From Pisolithus tinctorius (lineage: Eukaryota > Basidiomycota > Agaricomycetes > Boletales > Pisolithaceae), in contig JANFAH010000127.1 of assembly GCA_024663395.1 (NCBI GenBank), positions 1 through 64,000 on the forward strand: 64,000 nt of DNA. Direction: 5' to 3'. The notes beneath the pieces are model-generated. The model made no database searches. It worked only from the letters and a program-made list of their open reading frames with translations, and had not been told where the DNA came from. The position numbers and the translations under genes are program-made. Every line of letters starts with the position of its first letter. Positions within the stretch are counted from its first letter, which is position 1. This document shows, piece by piece, positions 20,526-27,799 of the stretch.

Positions 20526-21532
20526 TGTGGGACACTACCTCTGGGTAGCGTGCGAATAGGGGAAAGCTGTAGGGAAAATCCCTAGGCTCGACCCAAGGGG
20601 TGCTGAGTAGGAAGGAGACGTAGGATGCGATGGTAGAGTCGGTCGAAGAGTCGAATGTGGGTCACGGAATTTAATTCCGTAGAGTCGAAGGAAGGGACAG
20701 ACTTGCTTTTGAAATTCCGGACGACGATCTTGCACCAAGGAAGTAACTCCGAGATGAATTAAGCGCGCGGGAGAGGCAAACGAGTACTAATGGATCAAGG
20801 ACGCGAAGACACGGTAGACACAGTAGACGCAAAGACACAGATACGCAGCGGACTCAGAGGACGTGAAGACTCTGTGAACTCTTTAGACTCGCACTAGACG
20901 CAGAATGTGGGTCCCAAAAGAGATTATTTCCGTTTCGTTGCTGAGGCGGAATTATATAGTACATGGATAGTAAGGTACTGATCGGAGAAATGTGGGGCGG
21001 GAGAAGCAAAACTCCGAAAAATAAAGGGGACGACGTGTCAGACGTCAAAGCCATACAGCAACGTGTGAAAACAAACTGTAAGGTAGTAACTGAGAAATAC
21101 AACAGGAAAGACGGGTATCTTCCGACAGGGCGAGTGTACACTGTACCGTAGAGTGGAACGTGAAGGGTAGAGGCCGTAGGTAGAAAGGGGTTCTCGCTTT
21201 GCGGAGAAAGGTTCGCGGGAAAGGAATGAGAGGGGTAACCGGAGTTTTTACCGATGATCTGCGTGATTTTCCGACTACGTGGCGAGGCGAGGGTTGAAGC
21301 GGCACGACTGCGGAATTCCGGATAGACATATGTCAGGTTGATGTTGACGCGGAATTTCGGGACGATGACTGGTGTGTGTTATTGATGGACCGGGGAGCTC
21401 CGAAGGTTCGACAGGCGAGGCAGCGCACGAGGCAGAAGGGATAATTCCGAAGACGATAGACGTGGATGGTAACGGCGGAATTTTGGTGTTGGCATCCCTA
21501 TTTTGGCCTCAGGGAGTATACTACTCCCTACA
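20526..21532 (-). repeat. 5' LTR of G2 (right copy)
   Basis: 1007 bp, about 99 percent identical to the left copy. Differences (for example near 20720, 20755, 20864, 21161 and 21328) are C/T or G/A within CpG. It should drive gag-pol on the minus strand. Confidence 0.93.
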
Positions 21533-21536
21533 GCGT

Positions 21537-22646
21537 CCACACCAGGGTTTCACTGTCCGCCGAGTACCAGCCCCGAAGCCCAGAGTCCCCACGAGTGGGG
21601 ACAGTAAGCCCAAAGGAAAGGGAAAGGGTGAAAAGATCCCTAACGATGACTCCGATAGTGGAAAGCCCGCCCCCAGTCCCTCCAATGCTGCCCGCTCTGC
21701 CCACGTTTGCCCCGAACCAACCCATTCCCGCAACGTCGCCCTCGACCTGCTCGCCTCAGTTGCCCTTGCCAGGGATGACGAGCCGCGACTACCAGTCTCA
21801 GCAAGTGACTACTTGGACATTACTAGGTCGCTTGACCTCTTCCACGACGGGGACAACATTGACGGGTGTACACCGGAACAAGTTAAGTATTTTGGGCTGC
21901 TGTCTGAAATCTACAGAGCAGCAGACGTGATCGGGAGGGCCACCAACAAGATTCGTACCACGCAACTCTCTGGGACTGCCCCCCTTGCCGAGGTCATTAT
22001 GACTACTATGTTAGAAAAAGGGTATGCGGACGTTTTAGAAGCCGTGACCGGTGGCACGTACCATCACCTTCGAGATCGCCAGGTCGGGGAGTTCCTGGCT
22101 CTGGCCGGTTCTCGACTTCTCGAGCGCATTTGGCCGAAGGAACCCCCGGTGATCCCCGATATGAAACCAGAGGCAGATCAGGAGGTCCGGTGGAACCCAC
22201 CTCTGGAGTTTATGGATAACGCTACTGTCTTTAAGGAGGTTGGTCGTCGCCTTGGTATGGCTGCTAACGGGACGGGTTGGGAAGCCCTGCTTCAGAACGC
22301 TTCTTGGGCAGGCTTAGGGAAGAATTTTCATAATGCGATCTACACCACCGACCCTATCCCTCCGGCTCCCTTCGTCCCCGTCCCTGAACTTAACCTTCAA
22401 TACTATCTCGGAGGAAGGGAGCCTGTACCGGAGGGGCACCCCCTTTATCAACACGCCTGTTTCCAGTGTCGTAAGCTGGGACATTGGTCCTGCCGCAATG
22501 GGCAGGGGTCTCGCTGGACCCCGGCTGCCACGACCGCCTCCCTGCCTACTCCATCGCCTCCGGTGCCAGTCGCCTCCCGTACCTGCTCCCGCCACCCTGC
22601 CGCGCCTTCCACTGCACGCACCCTTCGCTCGTCCTCAAGGGTCTGA
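21537..22646 (+). CDS. G1 third ORF (ORF3), 3' part
   Basis: 369 codons in frame with 10804-11031, giving a 445-residue protein before G2 inserted. It has a Lys/Gly-rich basic stretch (KPKGKGKGEK), a predicted helical middle region (for example VKYFGLLSEIYRAADVIG), and near the C-terminus CFQCRKLGHWSC, a variant of the CX2CX4H zinc knuckle. The position after pol is that of env in retroviruses, but no signal peptide or membrane segment is visible, so it is not an envelope. The knuckle suggests a second Gag-like or nucleic-acid-binding protein. I do not recognise a named family. The frame is free of stops despite Gag's decay. Confidence 0.75.
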   Translation, partial: PHQGFTVRRVPAPKPRVPTSGDSKPKGKGKGEKIPNDDSDSGKPAPSPSNAARSAHVCPEPTHSRNVALDLLASVALARDDEPRLPVSASDYLDITRSLDLFHDGDNIDGCTPEQVKYFGLLSEIYRAADVIGRATNKIRTTQLSGTAPLAEVIMTTMLEKGYADVLEAVTGGTYHHLRDRQVGEFLALAGSRLLERIWPKEPPVIPDMKPEADQEVRWNPPLEFMDNATVFKEVGRRLGMAANGTGWEALLQNASWAGLGKNFHNAIYTTDPIPPAPFVPVPELNLQYYLGGREPVPEGHPLYQHACFQCRKLGHWSCRNGQGSRWTPAATTASLPTPSPPVPVASRTCSRHPAAPSTARTLRSSSRV

Positions 22647-22653
22647 GGACCTT

Positions 22654-22663
22654 AGAGGGGGGG
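22654..22663 (+). other. Polypurine tract of G1
   Basis: AGAGGGGGGG followed by TGA abuts the 3' LTR at 22667, where plus-strand DNA synthesis is primed in LTR elements. Confidence 0.75.
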
Positions 22664-22666
22664 TGA

Positions 22667-23351
22667 TGTTATGCCCTCGTTACATGCTTTTCCTTTTTCG
22701 TCGTTACCCCCTAAATCGCCAGGTCACATGTGTCACGTGTCTCATCGCGTCGCTTGTCCTCGCCATGGTCGTCCTCGGTCTGTTGGCACGAAGAGCCTTC
22801 GGATCACCGGCAGTGGTGGTATTTCCAATACCAACTGATGCTGCGGACATTGTCGTCGCTCTGACTCGCAGCTGCGCCCGCAGCTGATGGACGTATGTTT
22901 CATATGTGTTTACTTCTTGTTCCGCGTACTGCGTGTCTCGTTCGTATGTTAACGTCCCTTTTCTCGGTACTGAGGCCCCTCACTGCAGACTGTGTCCGCA
23001 GTCGGTATGGCTGTCCCCGCAGTACCTGACTCTTTTCTATTTCATCATTTACTTGTTTACGACTAGCTGCGGATGTTGATACTGTGCAGACCCTGGAGGG
23101 TATATAGGTAGATGAACAGTATCCTGTATCCTCAGTTTTTTGATTTCTTGCAATCTAGCTATCATCTTCAACTCGTCCTCGACTCGCCCTTAGTCGTGAT
23201 CCCAGAAGAACTCGCCAATAGGACGAATCTTTAACCGGACTCGTTGATAACCAGTTAGACCATAGGGGTTACGATAAGTTCGGCCCGTAGAATCTCCTCG
23301 TGACTATCATGCCTAGTCCATTTGACGAAGTCACTCGTCTCGAGCATAACA
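22667..23351 (+). repeat. 3' LTR of G1
   Basis: 685 bp, the same length as the 5' LTR, with about 24 differences by hand count. It starts right after the polypurine tract and is followed by the second CCACT target copy. Confidence 0.93.
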
Positions 23352-23717
23352 CCACTGACCATCAATGAGATTCTTACACTGTGAGAAGAAAATGAAATTG
23401 GCAAGCCCATGTATCAATTTGAAAATGATGCAGCCATCACTACAGCAGTCCAGTACCAGATGGCCATCAAACATGTTGAAATTATTGAAGTTGATTCAGA
23501 TGACAAAGAAGACATCCAACCCACTGCAGCCTCAATGTCACCTGCAGAGATTATTCTGTTGTGCAAGAAATTTGAAGCAGCTTGCATCAGTCAGAGTCAC
23601 CCAAACACCTCTTTGGACTTGATACAACATGTTCATAAGTTCCATGGTGAGCTGCATGGGGAGGAAATACAGAATGTGAAGCAGACTACATTAGATTGTT
23701 ATTGGAGGCCATAGGTA
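23352..23717 (+). pseudogene. Mariner/pogo transposase remnant, C-terminal part
   Basis: The open frame from 23409 encodes about 101 residues with an acidic stretch (EVDSDDKED) and a QTTLDCYWRP tail before a stop. Q-T/S-x-L-x-x-(F/Y)-type tails after acidic linkers are typical of fungal pogo-like transposase C-termini. The DDE catalytic region is missing. The sequence is poor in CpG, as expected for an old silenced transposon. Confidence 0.6.
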
Positions 23718-23807
23718 GACTGTAGAGGTCATGCATGTCACACTGTGTCACACTTTTAGTGCCGCATGAATCTCATCTTGCATCTAAGAAAGGTCAGCGC
23801 AACATGT

Positions 23808-23830
23808 ATGCATTATGACAAAGTCCACTG
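23808..23830 (-). repeat. Right terminal inverted repeat of the mariner-like relic
   Basis: On the minus strand reads CAGTGGACTTTGTCATAATG, matching the left end. It is followed by the second TA copy at 23831-23832. Confidence 0.85.
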
Positions 23831-24430
23831 TATATGGTGAGCGACCGTGTCAGTCTACGTACCCATCTGCTAGCATTTGCCTTAGCATCTCCACGGAAAA
23901 TTCGCCAAACATCCTTTCGTCGACCACCTTTTGCCCATTGTTACCGACGCTATCATGGTAGACATGGAATTTGGCACTGGTGCCGTGAAGATCACACTCG
24001 CCCACGATCCGAACGACTACGAAGTTGGTGTGCGGCACGGATTAGAACTCATCAATGTCCTCAATGACGATGGAATATTGAATGCCCATGCGGGTGAGAC
24101 ATTCCAGGTTAGCATCCTGGTTCCACTGGGACAATGATATTCACGGCTTGCTAGGGTATGAAAAGATTCCATGTGAAGAGAGAGGTTGTTAAAGTGCTCG
24201 CGGAGGCCGGCCTTTTTCATTGAGATAAAAGACAATGCAATGCAAGTTCCCATTTGCAGGTACGTAGTACCGTGCATCACTATACCCCCCTCGTCTCAAC
24301 AAGCGGGAGCGAATCTGGAGACAACATCGAGCCCATACTGAAACCGCAGTGGTGGGTAAATTATATACCACTTGCGGAAGAGGCAATCAAGGTATTAATT
24401 ACGAGTTGTCCTAGTGGAATACCGCAACCA
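23831..24430 (+). pseudogene. Valyl-tRNA synthetase pseudogene, right part
   Basis: Resumes exactly after the mariner relic and is collinear with 55500-56098 of the intact gene. The editing-domain exon ([28 protein letters not shown]) and the following two exons with their introns are recognisable ([10 protein letters not shown]). Substitutions damage splice sites and codons, for example P to L in the block before AHDPND. Homology ends near 24430, the right limit of the segmental duplication. Confidence 0.85.
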
Positions 24431-24840
24431 CCATCATGTCGTCTTCCTCGCTCTCAAGTGCGGTCGCACTGGGATGGTACGATACTGCCCGCTGTACAAA
24501 CTGACGGCTACCCCCCTCCCTCCTCGTAGGTGCAAGATTCACAGGCACATGGCAATCGCCATGCCTCCAGCACTGAAACACACCGTGTCCGGTTTGTGTC
24601 CTCCAATGTCCTTAGTACCGTCGTTGACAAACGGGAACGATGTCGATGTCATCGCGCTGCGGGACGTCGAAAGCGAGGTGGATATTGGTGGATGGGCGCA
24701 TGCTGACAAACATGCTTGAGGAGTCGATGCGGAGTCTTACATTGGGGGAGCGGGTGAGTTGAAGGGTCGAAAGCTGTGAGGACTTTCCGAAGGTGAAAGA
24801 AGAGATGAAAGAGGGTTCCCTGTCGGCTTATATACTGATG
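24431..24840 (-). pseudogene. Possible truncated gene with TATA promoter
   Basis: On the minus strand TATATAAG (about 24830) is followed by a pyrimidine-rich leader typical of fungal promoters. A frame then starts near 24718 (MFVSMRPSTNIHLAFDVPQRD) and stops after about 33 residues, with a second frame continuing (FVNDGTKDIGGHKPDTV). It ends at the duplication border, so it may be a gene cut by the rearrangement. I do not recognise the product. Confidence 0.3.
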
Positions 24841-25194
24841 GTGGATGTTGCTTCTTCCATATGGATACAGTTATTTGCTCTTGCCGATGGATGGTGGGTA
24901 CGGCTTCTGCTGGCTTTGTGGGTGCTGTTCTTTGGCGGCGATGTCAGTGACCGTGTCGTTGTGTGATCACCATATGCATCAATCCATAGCACATCCGACG
25001 AATGCAGGCATGTCACACATCAGGTTCACTCGTGGCAGCCTCCAAAATAGCGCCTGTTTCAAGCTGAGAGATGCCTAGAAGTCTGTCGCAAAACAAATGG
25101 TTTAATCTAGATATGACAACGACATATAACTTGAAGGAAACTGAGTTTGCCACCTCCGCACTCTACACACTAGTATAAATTCCGAGTCACCCCT
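24841..25194. other. No recognisable gene
   Basis: No exon-like frame or repeat was identified. The stretch separates the truncated-gene promoter from the 3' end of the small membrane-protein gene. Confidence 0.35.
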
Positions 25195-25770
25195 TCATTG
25201 TGAGTTATGGAAGCCTCGGTATGCTAGTGGTGGAGTCCTCAGATCCTCACGTGATGCTTGATATGGGTGCCTCAAAGATCCATCAGTCTCCCACCCAGGT
25301 TCTGCGTATGGTGGTGGTGGTGGATTGCCGGAACCATTATACATGGGAAAAATCTCTTTTGGATACGCAGCCGGAGTATAAAATGGATTGAGGTAGGACC
25401 CATTTCCGTCCACAGGGGTAGGTTGCACGTTACGGATGACACGCGCTGGGATAACTGATCGGGAAGGTTGACGCAACATCTTAGTGGAGTGCTCCTTTGG
25501 TAAAGACCGGGGAGATTTGCGAGAACACAGCCTAGTTGCAGGAGAAAGGGCGAATAAGATATATGTGCAATGATCAACGAGAAATGATATTCCAAACGCA
25601 CAGGATTATTAGGGACCCAAGGAAGAATAGCGATACGCAGGCAATCAGAATCTGGAACCATCCTCGTTTGTAGATTGGCAATAGCTAGAGCAGTATGTTA
25701 GCCAGCAAGTGGTGAAGTTTTTCATAGACATGAACATGCCGGCTCTGTCTTGGGATCGTAAAACCAGCCC
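25195..25770 (-). CDS. Small single-pass membrane protein, function unknown
   Basis: Two exon-like pieces fit together on the minus strand. One, around 25590-25690, is preceded by a CTCTAG acceptor and encodes a basic flank (YKRGW) plus a hydrophobic helix ILIACVSLFFLGSLIIL, a good transmembrane segment. The second ends at 25195 and encodes a Pro/Tyr-rich tail with PPPPPYAEPGW, a PPxY-like motif that can bind WW domains. The intron between them ends at about 25495. A short N-terminal exon near 25750 (MGWFYDPKTEPA) is possible. The overall plan, short lumenal end, one helix and a cytosolic PY tail, resembles small adaptor proteins. The exact start and first donor are uncertain and no family is claimed. 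Confidence 0.45.
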
Positions 25771-25984
25771 ATCGCAGAAGCCAAGGCTGTATGGTAGAGA
25801 AGGGTAGTGGCAGCAGCAAGGGTACGAAGGAGGTAGGGGTTGATAGGGTAGGAGTGATAGGGGCAGCCCCTATCACCCCTAGTACCAGTCACTGCTAGCC
25901 ACCTAACTATCGCCGCTGAGGGCATTTGGAGACCTCTCCAGATACCAGTCATGTTCATGTGCCAAGGAGTTTTTGATCGTATTC

Positions 25985-26145
25985 CCTCTCCGTCGTAGGA
26001 AGCTTCTCTGATGGGGTCCCCTTTTCGATCTTTTCCAAGAATCCGATGGCCTGCTCGTCTGGAACCACAGGGTTGTCTTTTCCTTATGTATATAAGTGCG
26101 CTGGTCAATGGTACGCCAGCATAGTCAAAATCACGACTTAACGCC
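25985..26145 (-). pseudogene. S9 peptidase C-terminal fragment
   Basis: Clearly similar to 60590-60750 of the S9-peptidase-like gene, covering the segment around the catalytic Asp and the last intron (blocks matching LLVSHDFAYA and the P-E-E-Q region). Only about 160 bp remain, with frame damage. It shows that this family is scattered in the region as broken copies. Confidence 0.65.
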
Positions 26146-26361
26146 CTCGACACGAACAAAGTATGAAGACAGCTTTGGCCCCACCCAAGTTGACGCGAGA
26201 TACGCCAGTCCTGGATGTTCTCCAGCCACCGGCACCAACCGGGGTGGTAGTTCGCGAACCACTCGCTTCATTAGAATGGCCTCGAAGCCCCGGAATCAAC
26301 GCTCCTTCTCACAATGTACATTCTGCTGAGGCTGTATCGAGTTGTGGGTGTAAGGACCCCC

Positions 26362-27032
26362 CTAACTGTACCGTGCTTTGTCATTGAGGTCCACTGGCTC
26401 AAATTTCCCAATCCAATGATGAAACACGAGTCCTTGCGCTCCAAAGGCGACGAAGGAATACGCTCTCAAGTTGAGTTTAACAGATTTCAAGGACGGAATC
26501 TCGATACTGCCAATACGGTCCAAAATACTCCGACACGGGCATGCCCGAGAAGACGTACAGAGGGAAAGACTGCGCCAGCGGTTCCCATAAGGAACGAGGA
26601 GCTCCAGACCTTCGCCAATAGTACTATAGGATGCGAACGAAACACCACATTGAAGAGTGATATCGAGCAATGCCTCGCGACTTTTCTTCAAATGTTCCCT
26701 TGCGAGACTTAAATTCCGCCCGCCAACAACCTCTATTGTGGATCAGAAACTGGGCTGGTTCAGAATCACCCCTCCCTCACCAAAGCCGCGATACACGTGC
26801 CAAGATCCCCTTTCGCGAAGGGTTGGTTCCACCGAGAGCAAGGTGAAAGATTGACGAGAGCAGCTCTACAGGGAGAGGTTGAACAAGCGGCGGCCTTGTT
26901 CGGATCAGTTCGTCAATCCTCTTCCTCTGCCCCGCTGCTTCTACACGGACACCGATAGCTTTTCAACAAGCTTTCCCTCATTTTCCTCAGGGCGAACCAA
27001 TTAAACTCGCGCTACAGCAAGTTCATCCATAA
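26362..27032 (-). pseudogene. F-box-like gene relic (copy 3)
   Basis: Homologous to the intact F-box-like gene at 34405-35984: begins with a damaged M-D-E-L-A-V-A-R start near 27032, soon hits a stop, and keeps LLVPYGNRWRSLSL and SIEIPSLKSVKLNL from the leucine-rich middle. The F-box helix itself is scrambled. Upstream sequence to about 27400 also resembles the upstream flanks of the other copies, so flanking DNA was duplicated too. Confidence 0.7.
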
Positions 27033-27799
27033 TGTGAAGTCGACGGCCCTGACAGACAGGTGTCTGTTTGGTATCAGTATCCCGTTTCAACGGTGAAGAA
27101 TTATTGGACTTGAGTAACTTTGAAAATACCAGAAAGTGCAGAATTTCATATAGAAGTACGTTTGAACGAGTCCAAGACTAGAGAGCTGACCGGAGCAACT
27201 CAAGCACTGGTACTCTTAACTCTGAATTTTGGCTTACGCCTTCTCACAGCTTCTCACTTCTCTTCGATCAACTGACGTCTGACTGCTACCCAGCGTCCTT
27301 GAAACCCAGCGTCGACGCGCCTCATGTTTACTTTACCCCCATCCCATCGTGAAAGCAAGTGTTTCAGTCAGCATGTGTGCATGTATCGCAAGAGGGGCAT
27401 CGGCGAACACTGGGATGAGGAACAGTCCACACCGTGCCATCAACTGTTGAAGGGGCGACTGTCTTAGGGTAGTATATAGTCAATGGTCAATAGGCGCTGC
27501 TAGCAACTAAAGAAGCATACAATTCCGAATCGGGTGGCATTCGAGGAAAAACCATAATACGGCATAACGACAACTATTCTGACGATGGGTACATGCGCCT
27601 TCTAGAAACAAAATTACAAGAGGAGAACGCGACGAATCGATGTGGTAGTGGTACAACATGCTTGGAGAGCGAACACAAGACTTGACGGACCAGGATTTGA
27701 GCACCGCAAACGAACCATAATAACAGCAAAGGGAAGCGGAGGAAGAATACGTTCAAAACGTCGAGCAATGGAATAGAGAAGTTTGAAGGAGCTGTAGAG
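27033..27799. other. No gene seen
   Basis: The left half looks like duplicated upstream DNA of the F-box family. The right half is unremarkable intergenic DNA that ends at the 3' end of the Rua1-like gene. Confidence 0.35.

Larger units (their letters stand above)
11032..21532 (-). mobile_element. Ty3/Gypsy 'G2', complete, minus-oriented, inserted in G1 ORF3
   Basis: Two 1007-bp LTRs (11032-12038 and 20526-21532) with TGTGGG...CCTACA ends and a 4-bp target duplication GCGT (11028-11031, 21533-21536). On the minus strand the order is 5' LTR (right), primer-binding site, Gag-protease, RT-RNaseH-integrase, 3' LTR (left). Between pol and the 3' LTR lies an additional multi-exon gene on the opposite (plus) strand. 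LTRs differ at only about ten sites, all CpG transitions, so the insertion is younger than G1. The RT active-site Asp is changed and the gag-pol junction shows frame breaks, so this copy is probably immobile. Confidence 0.93.
11032..21532. repeat. Dispersed CGGAATT motif array across G2
   Basis: By manual count about nine copies of CGGAATT or its complement in each LTR and about 26 in the 8.5-kb interior, in coding and non-coding DNA and in different codon frames. Chance predicts between one and two in 10.5 kb. The DNA from 23352 to 64000 shows about six. Variants with G for A (CGGAGTT/AACTCCG) add perhaps a dozen more. Several pair as CGG-N4-CCG, CGG-N5-CCG (near 12568, 15588 and 15680) or CGG-N9-CCG. 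The spread is unlike a tandem repeat. Confidence 0.8.
4813..23351 (+). mobile_element. Ty3/Gypsy chromovirus 'G1', complete outer LTR retrotransposon
   Basis: Two 685-bp direct LTRs (4813-5497 and 22667-23351), TG...CA ends and a 5-bp target duplication CCACT (4808-4812, 23352-23356). A polypurine tract AGAGGGGGGG lies just before the 3' LTR. The order is gag, pol (PR-RT-RNaseH-IN-chromodomain), then a third ORF, which is the Ty3/Gypsy order. It inserted into the mariner relic and was later hit by G2 at 11032. LTRs differ at about 24 positions by hand count (about 3.5 percent), nearly all transitions at CpG. Gag carries in-frame stops, so this copy is dead, although pol is still open. Confidence 0.93.
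4469..23830 (+). mobile_element. Tc1/mariner (pogo-like) relic with TA target duplication, split by Gypsy elements
   Basis: Both ends carry inverted repeats beginning CAGTRGACTTT and continuing TCATAATGCAT, with about 21 of the first 23 bases matching. The element is flanked by TA on each side. The homologous empty site in the intact ValRS gene at about 55500 reads GGTATAAGG, which shows the duplicated TA directly. Without the nested Gypsy DNA the relic is only about 820 bp (4469-4812 plus 23352-23830). It keeps a transposase-like coding remnant ending QTTLDCYWRP. TIR sequence, TA duplication and transposase tail fit the pogo/Fot1/Tigger branch. The catalytic DDE core is absent, so it is an internally deleted, immobile copy. 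Confidence 0.8.

Noticed and set aside
21372..21536. Apparent N-terminal extension of ORF3 from inside the G2 LTR
   Set aside because: It is LTR sequence that happens to be open. The true upstream part is at 10804-11031, joined in frame across the target duplication.
10804..22646. ORF3 of G1 as an envelope gene
   Set aside because: Position fits, but there is no signal peptide, transmembrane segment or glycoprotein-like Cys pattern. The basic patch and zinc-knuckle variant point to nucleic-acid binding.
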